Source of the DNA: Himantopus leucocephalus
Lineage: Eukaryota > Chordata > Aves > Charadriiformes > Recurvirostridae
Assembly: GCA_003993805.1 (NCBI GenBank)
Contig: RSEF01000002.1
Span: 95,063,245 to 95,127,244, forward strand
Direction of reading: 5' to 3'
DNA length: 64,000 nt
The notes below the pieces were generated by a model. It had not been told where the DNA came from. It worked only from the letters and a program-made list of their open reading frames with translations, and did no database searches. Below, piece after piece: positions 22,502 through 36,000 of this stretch; position 1 is the first letter of the stretch; each line of letters opens with the position of its first letter. The position numbers and the translations under genes are program-made.

Positions 22502-25500
22502 ATGATCCATTCTCTGATTACATATTTAGTTTGCTATAAATTTATGCTTATGAAGAAGTGGAAGATTACACCTAAATATGAGCCTGGCTGGAGCACAGCT
22601 TTCCTTTGTTTTTCTTTTTTGGCAAAGGTGAGCTTGTGGGGTGCTATGAGAATTTCTGAGATAATGTGCTTGTCTCCTCCAGTGCAGTTATCTACTTCTA
22701 GAAGAACTGAATTAATTGACTATTTGAAGTATTGCTTAACTGCATATTTAAAGCTGCCTGTCAGGGTCCTAATGTATGAGAATCATGTCAACCATTCCTG
22801 ATAACAGTGAGCCTTGAGCCTGGTGGACTGGGGAGAACCGCTTGGGAAGGTGGCAAGGTACAGTTAAAAGTCACCTCCTCAGATTGCAAATACAATCTGC
22901 TGCAAAGGTGTGGAAATGCAAACATAAATCATTCCTGTTGTTTCTTGTCTCAGAGGAACGTGAGTGCTGTACAAAAAACAACTGACGTGCTTGTAACTGA
23001 ACACTTTATATTAAGTATGCTCTCATCTAATATGTTCACAGTCTGTACACTGTGTGTGTAACATTATACAGATTTCTATATAATGATTTATGAAAAAACT
23101 GTGTCTTTAGAGAACTGCTATTATTTTACTGTGATGTCTTGCAATACATTCAAAACTATTCAAAACTAAGTAGGATGTACATCGTGATACTAACTTTGTT
23201 GTTGTTCACTTGCAACAACTACTCAGTATACAGCTAACACCTCTGTGGACACATACAAACTGAAACAAACCCATCTGCATATTCATAGCAAATTTGAAGC
23301 AAATTAGACAAGCATTTATGTTGTATGAATGTTAAAAAATGACCTCATTTTTTCTATGTTTCCCTAACCTTCTTTTTGACTCATTATAACTATGGAATGC
23401 CTTGTCCTAGAACTTTAAATTTATTTAATCTGTTGGTTTTGGCAAAGACTGATGTCTTGACTAGTTGCAGAGGCCTTGTTGGCAGAATTAATTAGCACTA
23501 ATAGCATTAATAACATGGTTTCTGCATACCTCAAGGGCTTCACAGTGCTGATGAATTCCACATGGTCCTAAAAAAGGAATTAAGCACTGGAGCAAATAGA
23601 AAGGGGGTATACAGTCTCCTCCTTGCTTATCTTTGACATACATTCCTGAAAGCCAAAATCATAAACAGCTTTCTAGAGCATAGCTCATTGGGAAATTTAT
23701 GTTGACAAAATAGCTACAGTGCATTTAAGGTGGTTACAGGGTATGGGCTATTTAGCTATGATGAACAAATGAACTAACATTAGTGGGACAGGAGCAAACT
23801 CAAAGGTGCAGAAACGTCATTAATCATGTCTCCTCTTCACTCATAGTGTTTGAGTTCATGAGTAAGCGTGCAGATGAATGTTTGCTTGTAAGACTGCTAC
23901 ATTTTTCTAAATATTTTCCCTTGAACAATATTTAAATTTTTTGACGTCTTTAGTAGATTTTTCTCTGCATTTATCCACGTACAGGTGAAACAGAAGATAG
24001 ACTAGCTGTGTAACCGGCTGTGTAACCCAGGGCATGCTCATTTGCTTTTCTGTGCACATGTTTATTCCTTTTCTAACTTGCTTTATTGATTTGGTTGTGA
24101 GGATTTATTCACCCATGTTTAGCTGTTTCTTCAGTATCCTGAAAACCAGAGTACAGTAGCAGAGCACCACAATGCAGCTTTTTAAACACATTCCTTTTAG
24201 TATTTCTGTGATAGGGCTTTAAGGTAATGCAATGCTATGAAGACCTTAAGAAGGGTAAGAACTAGTTAGTGGTGCTGTGCAATGCAGGTAGTAAGTTTGC
24301 ATTGTGACATGAGCAATTAGATGCTGCACTAACAAGTAGTGTGTCTCTGGTTTAGCAAAGGGTTATTAAAGGTCTACTCAAGGCACCAGGAGAGTTATGC
24401 AGCTTAGGAATGTCTAAAAAGAGCCTTAAAAGGAAAAACTATGAACCAATCTGATGGTACTGCTAATGACTGGGGCCTGTGCTCAGTGTGTAGGTGAAGT
24501 AACTTCTCAGTTAGCAAGCTCATCGTAGAGGATAACTGCTGTACAGTGCCCTGTGTAAGGAACTGATAAAATATTTCTAAGGGACGGTCAGAGATGAAAA
24601 TACTTGAATTCTAGCTGCAGGATCATTAGACCCTACTACATGCAGTTTGACTGATGGCACTCGTGGCTGATCCAGTGTTGAGCCAAGTTGCATGGCTGGG
24701 TGAACTCAGGTTGGTTCCTGAAGGCAAGAGGACTGGAAATGGGCTCTGGAGCAGTCATTTATGGTGTGTGGATCAGCTGTACTCTGACATGCCATTATGG
24801 GTTAGTAGAAGGGAAAGGTCAAAGAGAGACCCTGGAAGACGCAGTGAATGATAGCAGTTGACAGAACATGTCTAAAATATTTGGTTTTGCAGTACCATCC
24901 AGGTTTGGGTAGAGGTGAGAGAAAGCATGGTCTCCTGATGTGCTTCGATGTGTGTTGTGTAAAGGAAGAAGCATTACTGCCTTTCCTGTAAGCATCTAGC
25001 CAGCTCAGATGCTAACTACTACGTGGGCTAGAAGGGCTAATAGGCTAATATTTAGGTTCCACAAAAGGAGATCTGAAGTTGAATGAGCTACAGAGCTGCA
25101 CTTGTGCAAAATCAGGGCTGAAGCAGAAATTCTTTCATTTCACATTAACAAATATCTTGATTTTTCTGATGCTAATTGAAGCATTTCAGATAGAAGTTTC
25201 TAAAGAACCACACACAAAGTATAATTCAATGTATGCTCAAGAAAGTTTTGCGAGTAGGGGCTCTGCATCTCATTTTGAGCCCAGGGCCAAATGTAAAACC
25301 TGAAATTCCAAGTGTACAATAGTTTGCCTTAACAGTTAAACTACCTGTTAATGATGAGATGTGGTGGTGACCATATGAATTGTGGAAAAGAATTTTCATA
25401 GAAGACCTCCAGAATATGCTCTTTTAGCCTGTGTGTCACTAAGTTCCCGCTATGCACAGTTGGAGGAAACTAAGTCTTCTTTACAGAAATAACTGAAGCC

Positions 25501-27000
25501 TGTTTATACTATTTATTGTTACTTTGCGGGGATGAGTGTTTATTATCTGGCAACGATCCTAGCTCTTGCTCAACTCACTCTACTAATAGTATTTTTCCTA
25601 CCTGCCCGTACGGTGAACTCGGTGCTGGAGTCAAACACTAAAACTGTTGTTTCTATCTCATGCATCATCCTGAGTAGCAAAAGAGAGGGCTTCCAGCAAA
25701 GTAAACTGGTCAGAAGTGTCATCATCTGGGAAGGTGATATACAAAATACATCCACAGTACAAAGCCTATAATTGTCTAACCATCTCTGCACAAGCATCAC
25801 AGAAAGAGTACTGGAGAAAAGCAGTGAGGTAGAGAGTGATCTTCTTACACTGGCTGAGAGCTGAGCCCACAGTCTTTTTTTGTCATAAGATTGTCAGCAA
25901 GGCACTTCAGTGCCTTTCATCATGATTGATTAATTGGGTTCTAAGAAAAATCATGTTAAGCCAGCAGGGTGGGGTTTTTTTTCGTTTATTACTATTTTAA
26001 TCTACGTCCTCTGTAGGCTTTCACTGATGAAAACAGCTTTAATATAGTGGTGAAAACATAAGTGAATCATAAAAATATTTGTAGGTATCAAATGAACAGC
26101 ACGTTGCTCCTGGCAGCATCTTTGGAAGCTTTAAATCCATGCTGGCTGCTGTTCTGCATATCAGCTGTTACCTGGCAGGAGAGACCAGCTCCTGTTCCAA
26201 AGCACTGGAAGCGGTGTCCCTGGCCGTGGCTTTTGCTGGCCAGTTCCTGGGCAGCGCTGGAAGTGGAGGTGGTCAGGAGGGGCTGCATCCTTCCTGTTCA
26301 AAGATCGTTCCTGCTGAGGGATGTGCCAAGCCTCAGGAAGGAGCAGAGGACCCTGGTGATATCTCTGGCTTGCTTTTGTTTAGGATTTTCCCTCTTTTTA
26401 TGAGCACCTTTGAATGGAAATGACTTTTTGGTGTGTTGAATGGGCCTATGGAACAATAGTTTATGCAAGTGTACCAGGCTTATGCTGGTGTTCCCAGTAC
26501 TAGTCTGGGGAACTGGTGAGGGAAGAGTCAACAATGCTCTCTGCTACCATTGAAAGTCTCTGCTTTTTCGCGTTTTTATAAAAGAAGTGTTTTGCAAAAG
26601 ATAATTATCCTCCTAAGCCACAGATCTGTCACTAAGGTGGGACCTTCCGCTGGTTGTGAAGAAATGGGATGAGACTGCTGGTAATAGAGTAAAAAGGCAG
26701 AGCAAAAATTCAGAGGTCTGAATGCAGTCAGATCTTTGCCAGCTGGGGAATGATCTCGTTGAAAAGTGGTTTTTTTCAACAGGTTGACAGATCCAGAGAA
26801 GACAAAAAATTGTTCATTTTTTTCTAAACAGTTATAGCTGTTTTCAACTATTTTTTCCACGATTCCCCTCCTTGTCGCCCACCACTGGCCTGTATAGTTA
26901 ACCAGGAAACCAGCAAGACAGGCGATGGGAAATATGGTGGAGTTTCTGTAAATACCACAGATCAGAAGTTGACATTGAGGGTGCAGTGTTAGCAAGCTTT
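22502..27000. other. unique sequence, no recognised gene
   Basis: About 4.5 kb. Features worth noting are a TAAT-rich cluster at 23485-23513 and a locally GC-richer patch near 26160-26340 that is open in several frames on both strands. A minus-strand splice-bounded segment can be drawn at 26172-26256, but it sits in that stop-poor patch and is not called. No known protein is recognisable. Confidence 0.5.
23485..23513. promoter_or_regulatory. cluster of homeodomain-type TAAT cores
   Basis: GAATTAATTAGCACTAATAG followed by CATTAATAA holds several overlapping TAAT/ATTA cores within 30 bases. In AT-rich DNA such cores arise often by chance, so this is only a possible binding cluster. Confidence 0.2.
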
Positions 27001-27612
27001 TATAGAATCATAGAATGATTTAGGTTGGAAAAGGCCTTAAAGGTCATCTAGTTCCAACCTCCTTGCCACGGCCAGGGGCACCTCCCACTAGACTAGGTTG
27101 CTCAAATCCACATCCAACCTGGTCTTGAAAACTTCCAGGGATGGGTCGTACACAACTTCTCTGGGCAACCTGTTCCAGTGTCTCACCACCCTCAGAGTAA
27201 GGAATTTCTTCCTAATATCTAATCTAAATCTACCCTCTTCCAGCTTGAAGCTGTTCCCCCTCATCCTATCACTACATGCCCTTGTAAAAATCCCTCTGCA
27301 GCTTTCTTGTAGGCCCCCTTCAGATACTGGAAGGCTGCTATAAGGTATCCCCAGAGCCTTCTCTTCTCCAGGCTGAACAATCCCAACTCTCTCAGCCTGT
27401 CTTCACAGGAGAGGTTATCTAGCCCTCTTATCTTCGTAGTCCTCCTTTGGACCCACTCCAAGAGGTCTATTTCCTTCCTGTGCCAGGGACTCCAAAGGTG
27501 GGCACAGTACTCCAGGTGGAGTCTCACCAGAGCAGAGTGGAGGGGCAGAATCACCCCCCTCAACCTGCTGGCCATGCTTCTTTTGGCACAGCCCAGGATG
27601 CAGTTGACTTTG
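27001..27612 (-). mobile_element. CR1 retrotransposon, 3' half of ORF2 with tail
   Basis: The tail TATAGAATCATAGAATG at the left edge is followed by the conserved 3' UTR and then, on the minus strand, by the end of ORF2. Readable pieces are [16 protein letters not shown] and [16 protein letters not shown] (open frame 27261-27575), with the HWNRLPREVV motif nearer the stop in a different frame, so at least one frameshift has occurred. Homology ends near 27612 at the CAGTTGACTTT block, giving a 5'-truncated copy of about 610 bp, the longest complete-tailed CR1 here. Confidence 0.96.
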
Positions 27613-28825
27613 TGAAAACTTACAGCCTTAATGACTGATTTTGGTAGATTTTTTTGATTTTTTGACGTTTTGTTTTGAAGAAATTGGAGGTTAACCTTTT
27701 AATTTTACCTAAAGTAGGCTGACCCATCATCTGCCAGGCCTCCCTGTTTACCTGTGCATTTCAATGAATTTCTCACCAACAGCCATGAAGGAACCACTTT
27801 TCCTGTTTGAGGATTCTGAAGGTCTGCATGCTACACTTTGGTCTTCAAGTATTACTCCCATGCCATTAAATGAGAACAAAACTCTTTTGAAATTCAAGAT
27901 TCCGGTCTCTTTTTTAAAGCCACTAACCAAGTATTTTTTGTCTTGGGTTATTTTCCCCTTGTCTTTTCCCTCATCAAAATCTAACGATAAAGCAACATTA
28001 CTCCAGTAAGTAAGGAATAGTTTCTTTTCCTTCTTGCAGGATTTTTCCCTGATTTTAGTGCCTAGGGAATTGCTTTCTCCTGCCTGCTCCTCCCCCAGTA
28101 ACTTTAGTAGTAAGTGTCATATGGATATGCAATCTCTATGCAGAGGTCTTTGCTGAGAGACCTTTCTTTGAAAGACCACACAGCAGAGCGTGAAAACCCC
28201 TTCTTAATTACTTCCTGCCCACTGGCCAATATTGTAAAGTCAAAAAATCATACCAATTGTCATTGCAGAAAATGCATTTCTTTTATAGGTTTCTTGTACC
28301 TTCAGCTGCTGTTCTGCCATTTGTATTCAAATGCACACTGCATTCACAGTAATGCAGGTGTCAGGTTAGTATGAAAGTAAAATGGGACAACAAGTTTTCT
28401 TGCTCAATATATGTTAAAATACTCTCTGGAATTAGTGAGTGTCTCTATACAGTTGTATCAAAACACAGGGGAGAAAGAAGTATGTTCTCATTCTTGAGCA
28501 GTCATTCTATCAAGAGTCAGTGTGCTGTTTTCACAGATTAATAGAATAGTCCTGGTTTTACTGTTTCCACCCCTTTGTTACTGACCATACTTGAATATTT
28601 TAGAAAATTGACAGTGGTAGAGTTGGACTGTCAGATCAGAGCTCAGTTCTGCTGTTTATATTCCAGCTCAGATTCAACAGCTCCTTAACTGAGTTTTGCC
28701 TCCAAAGTCTAGTCTAAACCTAGTATGTATGTGCATTCCTTACTGTAGCTCTAGTTTGAGTAGATTTATTTATCTGTCATTTCCAGAAAGGAGACACTTA
28801 TGAGGCACAGTAGGTGTACAGTAGA
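27613..28825. other. unique sequence between two CR1 copies
   Basis: About 1.2 kb. The stretch at 27752-27930 is open on both strands and ends on the minus strand in a good donor match (CACAG/GTAAAC at 27751), but a convincing acceptor is lacking, so no exon is called. Nothing else is recognised. Confidence 0.45.
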
Positions 28826-29100
28826 TCACAGAATCACAAGATGGTAGGGGTTGGAAGGTCCAAGACCCCTGCCAAAGCAGGTTCACCTAGGGCAGGTTGG
28901 ACAGGAACACATCCAGGTGGGTTTTGAATATCTCCAGAGAAGAAGATTTCACAACCTTTCTGGGCAGCCTGTTCCAATGCTCCGTTACCCTCAAAGTAAA
29001 GAAGTTTTTCGTCATGTTGAGATAGAATTTCCTGAGTTCAAGCTTGTGCCTGTTGCCCCTTGTCCTGTCACCAGGCACCACTGAAAAGAGTCTGGCCCCA
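28826..29100 (-). mobile_element. CR1 retrotransposon, different subfamily, 3' fragment
   Basis: The tail TCACAGAATCACAAGATGG and the text GGTAGGGGTTGGAAGG, CTGCCAAAGCAGGTTCACCT mark a CR1 subfamily distinct from the copies at 4760 and 27001. The minus strand reads the ORF2 end with FFTLRVTEHWNRLPRKVVKS and then SLEIFKTHLDVFLSNLP before a stop at 28887. Part of the usual 3' UTR block between GGAAGG and CCCCTGCC is missing, an internal deletion. Homology fades at about 29100. Confidence 0.93.
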
Positions 29101-29989
29101 TAGATCACAGCTTTGTAAAATTTATCTTCTTGTTTTTCAGTGATAGGCAACATGTAGCTTTAGATTTGGTTTTACTCATGTCAAAGTGAGCAGGAGTTTT
29201 TCCATTGATGTAAATTAGCAAAATCAGGAGAGAAGAGGTAGTTTTTTTGTAAGACCTGTACAGACCAAGGCATTAATTTTCTCATGCGGAATATAGTTAA
29301 ATTGCAGACATGGAAATATAAATAGAAAATACGTCGGTGTGACTGAAATAGTGACACTAACGTCCTTGCTAAATTATTCACACTGGGCTGAAGCCTACTG
29401 TTTTTGTTTTACTTCATATCCAAGGGTTTTAAGAAAAATTCACTCTACCCGTTTTTTCTAAATCTTTTTGCTGCATTGCCAATCTATTAACTGCTCAGGT
29501 TTCAAACATTTCTGAGGAGAACTGTTGTGTCTTTCTGGGTGGTGAGTGGAGGGTACAGGTGCAAGAATTCACATTGGGATGGTAGCATTGTGAGATCTGG
29601 GGTGGTGCTCTTCCCCTCTGCCCAGATGGGTCATGTTCACTAGTACTAGTGCATGAATCACTTTGCTTAGAACTGCATGCTCTTGGTAGATCTCCTGCGT
29701 CAACTCTTATGCTTTGGGTTCTGTTGAATACTAAACATTTATTACTGTACGGTGCACTTCCAACAATGCTAATCCATATGGATACCTAATCCAGAAAAGA
29801 AGATCCTTTCAGAGGTGATATTAATGACTGTGGCGTTTATTCTTCATCAGACCCTTGATGTGGTTTGACAAACTGCTCTTGCTTTAATGATGACTCAGTA
29901 CTGTGCTAATTGTAGCAGTTGGTATACCAACTGGCTAAACATGTGCCCAAAGGCAGTAGAGCAGACACAGACTACGCAAACCCTAGGTC

Positions 29990-30065
29990 ACTTGGGGCCA
30001 GGTTTCTAAAGGTTTCCATCAATTTAAATGGGAGCCATGCACCTAAGTACTTAGAAAAAAAATCT
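29990..30065. repeat. possible ancient amniote dispersed repeat
   Basis: The text GGGGCCAGGTTTCTAAAGG, then AAATGGGAGCCATGCACCT followed by AAGTACTTAG, resembles an old repeat common in turtle and crocodile DNA (GGGCCAGATTTTCAAAGG... ATGGGAGTTAGGCACCTAAGTACC). Match is by eye and from memory. Confidence 0.3.
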
Positions 30066-33016
30066 AGTCTTTGCTTCTTGGTGTACCAATCACTGCATCT
30101 TGATAGCACAAGGCAAGCTCTGTGGATAAAGTAATGCTAGTGATGTGTTTGGAACAAAAATAATTTACAGCTGGCATTTAAGCCGCTGCTGGCAATGACC
30201 ATCTAATTGAAGGGACCTAATTTGTTATACAACCCACACAGGAGCTCATTGCAACAGACTGTAAACTAATTGCTACCCTCGTGTAAAAATTAGGGGAATA
30301 ATTAGGGCTTTGTTTTATTTTGGATGCTTCTACTTTTGTGTACCAGATTTGAGAGGGACTGCCATGAAAAGGGCAAAAGATTGAGGGAGAAGCAGAGACT
30401 TGGATGGAGCAATCTGTCCTCTAAACTAAAGACATGATGGTGTAAGAGGATCATGCCAAATCCTTAGATAATATGAGCAGGAATCCACGGTTACATGGTT
30501 GGAATTTTTTTTCCTGTTGTGCTGAGCACTCTCTGTTGCATTTAAAATATATTAAATCTTCAACAGAATGGTTGTGGATCCCTGTATGAAAGAAGGAAGC
30601 ATAGGCAGGAGAGCCTTGTAGATTGCGTGTATGGTTAGTTTTTATCGTTCTTGCCCTGAAACTGAAATTCCACCTCAGGGAACAGTCAGGGCCTGAAACC
30701 ACAATGGTGCGCATTCAAAACAGACCAGAAAGAGGGACAGGGGTTCAGCTCCCTCTATCTAATGACAGGTTGCTTGATGCAAGGATGCCTTGAGGACGAT
30801 AGCAATTGCCCCTGCTGATGCATTCATCTCTGAGAGTCTCATGTTTAAACACGTTCTAGGCAGTTGTTTTGCCAAGAGGGAGACCTGTGCTTCATGTTTG
30901 GGTAAGACCTTGTAGCTCTTCTCCAGGATTCGTTTTTCTGGATAAATGACATATGCTGAGGCCCAGCTGGGCAAGCTAGTTGTTTTGCTGAGTAGGCAGG
31001 AGGAAGAAGTAACAAACCTCTCTGAGGGACTGGTCATTCTCCAGGAAAAAGGGTGATGCTGCTGCAGGATGTTTTTTTCCTTCAGGCTTTCTCCAGCCCC
31101 CTCAGAGTTGAGACCAGCTCAATTCATCAGTACTGCTGCTGTTGTGCTTACTACAGCTCAGTGCTGAGGTGCACCTGGCAACTTTTCACATTTGCCCCCT
31201 GGAAGTTCTCGTAATGCTTGCTAAAGCGATTAAAGTTGGTATCAAGCCTGGGACAGACCAGTTAAAATTGGAAGCCTGTTTCAAATACGTGTTTCTGCTT
31301 TTTATCAGAATTGCTTTGGTACTGACGAACTGAACTCCTTCCCCAATTAAAAAAATAAATAAAATTTCCCTTGGAAGTATTTTTCATGGGTACTGTAGTG
31401 ATTAAATTATACAGCCGTATTCTTTGGTCTGGAATCAGAGAGCTTCTCTGCCCCATAATGTTCTGCGTAGAAGAATAGATCTAGGGAGTGTTGCTTTGTG
31501 CTACAGCACAGGTACCCTTGTTATTAATCTGTAATTACATAACCAACGCTTGGCAAAGATGGCACTTATTTCTGGTGATTGCATAGTAATTACACTCAGC
31601 TGATTCCAAATAAAAAAAATTAATAGTTCTTTGCAACACTAATGAAAAAGTTAATAGTAATATTCTGTGATTTATTTGTGATGAGAGTGTACACTGAGGG
31701 TCAGTTAGTGCTGCTGCTCTCTTGGGTTTTGGCTCATAAAATGAAATGATATGACTATATTAAGTCTCTTCTGGCATTTAGGATTCATTGCGCTAGAATC
31801 TGGTTTTGTTTCCTTTAAAATAATTACTGGGAATTACATAGTTTTATGGTGTTAGTCAGGATTTATGCTGATGTGACTGAGATCAGTTTCAAGCTCAAAG
31901 GTTTGCAACTACAGTAGGAAAGGATGTAGAAGTATTTGTGGGTTGATTACTGACTACACAGTTTATTGTTGGCCTCTCTGTGTAGGCTGACAGTGACAGA
32001 TTGCACTGTCAGACAGAAGCTCAAGCCTGAGAAAGTCAAAGAGCCTGGGCTTGCAGTGCTGGATTTCTCAAGCTTGGTGCTAGCGGGGAGGTTACTGCGC
32101 ACTATTTCCATATACAACACTATCAGGGAGGAGACACCAAGAGGCACTAACCGAAATACAAGCCATATTAAACACATGAATTTTCCTCGACTCTAACATA
32201 GTTTAATTTTGCATATGATGGAACATTTTGAACACACTTTTTGTTTGCTTTACAACTGGTGAGAGCTTTGACAGGAATTATATTTTCCTTGTGTGTACTT
32301 CTAAGCAAAGATATGTCAGAACGTCAACATCCCAACAGGATATTGTCTGAACATAACAGAAAAGCAGTGTCTAGAAGGGATTGGGAGGAGAAAAAGAGGC
32401 TGAATGCAATTAAATTATAATAGGATGGTGATTAAAATTCCCCTGGCTTCTGAAATGGGTATAACTTGGTCTTAACTGAAGGCACGTGTCCTCTTTTTAA
32501 GACAACTGAGTGAAAATAGCCATTCATATCTCTGACTAGCCTTGCAGGTCTGTATACCTGGGAGTGCTAGTGAATCTTCTATTATCTTCCCATTTAGGAA
32601 AAAAAACATAAAACCAACAAAACCAAAATACCATCCCATGTTATCAGTCCAGAGGTTCATTATTCTCTTTTTGCTGCGGTATAAATCAGTAAAGTTAGAA
32701 ATAAATGTGGTTGTCAACATAAAACAGAGAAATCTAACTCTCTGCAGAAGGATTAAGCTGTAAGACAAAATAGGTATTTGTATGTGTCACAATACAGTAG
32801 ACCTGCATTTCTTCTCCAATACATTCTTTTATATTAGTTTTATTGGGGAAAAAATATTTTTTAGTTAAAAATAAGGCATTCTATTTCATGCAGTAAAGCA
32901 AGTGAGAAAATGTTTCAGAGTGCTACAGCAATTTCTGATTTAGAGCCTGTAATACTGTGAGACATCTGGATACCTTTTTTTCTCTAAATAAGTTGACCCT
33001 TCTGCAGTTCTCTTGA

Positions 33017-33083
33017 GTGAAATCCTGGCTTCATTAGAATCAAAAGCAAAATTCTTACTGACTTCTGTGGGCCAGGATTTTGT
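33017..33083. repeat. old palindromic (hairpin-forming) repeat
   Basis: The left arm GTGAAATCCTGGCTTCATTA (33017-33036) and the right arm TGTGGGCCAGGATTTTGTC (33066-33084) are imperfect reverse complements, with GACTTC-type sequence between. This layout, GAAATCCTGGC...GACTTC...GCCAGGATTT, matches a short old palindromic element I recall from amniote genomes. Whether it is a non-autonomous DNA transposon is not settled by the sequence. Confidence 0.5.
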
Positions 33084-36000
33084 CTTGGCACACTTTCCAT
33101 AAGAACCTTTCCTCTTTCAGACCATGGCTCTGTGGAGCACTTAAACATATGGTTACCTCTCAGAATGTCTTATTTGTTAGCAGAAAAATGCTCTTGAAAA
33201 TATGTTCATCATCAAGATAGGTAATACTAGCACCACTCAGAGACATCAGCTGAGATAAAATACATTTTGAAAGAAATGTTCCAGTTTTATTCATTTTATG
33301 CTGTGAACATTTTGCCTACTTGTTAGAATCCAACGGGTGCACTTTTACTTTAGATTTGCCTAGTAACTTTTCATCCCTGGCTTCCACAGAAGCAGGAGTG
33401 CTTTGATGAATGTTGCTGTAGAGATAATTAATTCCAGCATTTCATGAACTGTATATTAAAAGTAGAAGAAAGAAGGGAGGCTAAAGAATCAGAAAGTGGA
33501 GTAGCCATATTAAAAGCATATGGCTCGTAAAAAGGTTGTGCTATTGCTGTTGTTCTTCCAAGGAAGAATTTAATTAGTTGCCTGTTCGCTACTTGCTTCT
33601 TTATGCTGTTCAGATTTATGATACAAAAAAGGTGAAAATACATGTATTTGCTTATACTTTAAACATTCTGCCAAAAAAAGAGGAACATTCAGGTCAAAGG
33701 GTATTGTTCTACTGAAGAAAGGGAATTACGGATTGCTGAGGGCATCTCGTTAGCGTCAGTATCTGCTTCTCTGAATGAGTGGCGACATGTGGATGTCGCA
33801 GCTGAAGAACAAATGAGAACATACTGCACCTCAAATGAATCCTCCCAAATATTGCCTTCCCTGGTTGCAGCCTTTTACCTTTGGTGAAAGCCCAGTGACT
33901 AGTGATTTCTGGAACTTCTTTTCTGACAACTTGCGGGCCATTGCTTTGCAGCCCGTGCAAAGGAGAATTCAATATGATGCAAAACCGAGGGCAGTCACAG
34001 GCTTTGTTACTGAAGACACAGAGATTACTAGACCCCGCTCAGCTCTGTAAGCAGTTGGGAAAACTGACATGTGTTATTCATACAGCTAGTCACTATAGAT
34101 CAGAAATTGTTGATGGCATGTATCTGGCTCAGGAATGCAGTTAGAGCTGACCTCATGGAGCTGCTGTGGAGAAAGCCACTTAATACCATCAAAAGGTCTA
34201 CCACTTGTCACAAAGTTTTCAATGAAAAAATATGTATGTGTGAGTATAGTCAAAATAAAAGGCATAATTTTCATTGTACATCTCTTGGAAGAAGCGTGAA
34301 TATTTTACTTAAATCAACAAAACCTGCACCTCCAATTTGGAAACGTAACTCCACATATCCCTTCTGCACATACAGCCCTTTGCATGGAGAAGGCTGTGGT
34401 AGAAGGAATGGCTGCTGTAATTTGCATTCATCTCATTAGTTTGTTTATAGAATGCCCTAAAGAGAGACTTTTTGTGTGAGTCAGTATGAGCAGATGGAAA
34501 TAAGAGACCTAGTAATAAAATGCGTGCTTAAGAAAGACATAAAACTTTACATGAAGGCAGAGCAAATTGAACATGGCTCCCAGTTACTTTTAAGACAGGA
34601 ACAGTTGTAGCAGTGTGAACAAGGGAAGAACTTGGCCCAGTGGATATTGCTAATTTGGTTTTATGTACAAATACAGAGATACTGGGAGCATACAGTATTG
34701 ATAATTAGGGCTTCAGGGTACTGGATATACTATGTATCTCCTTAGAGCTACGAAGTGCATATATGTTGCAACCAAAAGTTAAAACAACACAGGCATTGAG
34801 AAAGTTTGTGAAATGTCATTTAAATTCTAAGAAGACACTCTCCTGATATTTCCATTAACTGAACCCAGTGTCCCAGGAGGAGGTGAAAGGGAGGAGAATG
34901 GGTGTTCACTTTTCCTGTCTACAGTGAAGCATTTTCTCATACCTATGACTAAGGAGGGGATTTTGCAGCTGAGGCTGTTTTTCCTTTCTGTCTACTATGT
35001 TTCCTAGTACAGTGATAGGAGAAAATAGGAGAAAACAGTGCTTAACATCAGTTACTTGACCAGGGGAGAAAAGGGGAAAGGGGAGCTGTGCATGTTGGCC
35101 TAGTGTCTGGTGCAGGGGTGAGGGACAGACATAAAACCTTGCAAAACTTGCCCAAGGAGAGCCAACCTGGTTTCGAGTCCTTCTGTATTCACTCTGACTT
35201 TTAACTTCCTTTCAGAGCAGTGATTGTGTAAGAACTTCGTTGTATCTTGGTCTCCTGCTCATCCTTTTTCTGCAGTCCTGAGTTAGCACAGTCTGTGGCA
35301 ACCTGCTGCTGGTTATTTCAGTGCCTCCTTGGCTGCTGTACTTCTCCTAGACCCTTCCTGGGGTCTTCTTGAGTCTTTCGTTCTGCCTGTGCTCCCTGTA
35401 CCTGCAAGCAGAGCCCTGACAGGATGGGTATGGGGTCCTCAAACGCTCAGCTGCTTTTGAGAGGCTCTTTGCACTGGCTGAAGGCACTTCTGGTCTTCCT
35501 TCATACTAAAACATAATAATTTCCTGCCAATCTAGTAATGGACCTCACAGTTTCAAGCCAGTGTAGTGCTAAGATTGTCTTGGTTGATCCTAATGGTGGC
35601 ATAGTAACACCAGTAAACTCTACATCAGATATAGGCTGTTTGAACAGAAACTTGAAGGCTATATCTGTATAAGAAGACAAACAGAAGAAAGCAAGCTTTT
35701 GAAATGTAGTAAACCTTAAACTTTGCCACTTAGAGGTCTCAGGCTGTATTTAGATCTTGAGCTTTTGAATCTGAACTGGGGCAGGTTGCCCAGCATGGTG
35801 CAGTGTCTGCCCTTTGGTATAAGCAGATTAGCTAGTGTGCACCCCAATATCAAAAGAGGTAACAATTCTTAGTGATGGCATCACCTTTAAGAATAAGAAA
35901 AATCCTTAACGGATCATGAGCAACCAAACAAGATTTGCTTACGTGTGGCTCAGCACAGCTCATGTCTTAATAGATGGATTGTGTCCTGGATATTTCACAA

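Noticed and set aside
24893..24914. 22-bp segment between TTTTGCAG and GTGAGA
   Set aside because: Splice-like on both sides but too short to assess; expected often by chance.
26062..26423. Overlapping open frames of 66-113 codons and a minus-strand splice-bounded segment at 26172-26256
   Set aside because: The patch is GC-richer and stop-poor in all frames, so open length carries little weight.
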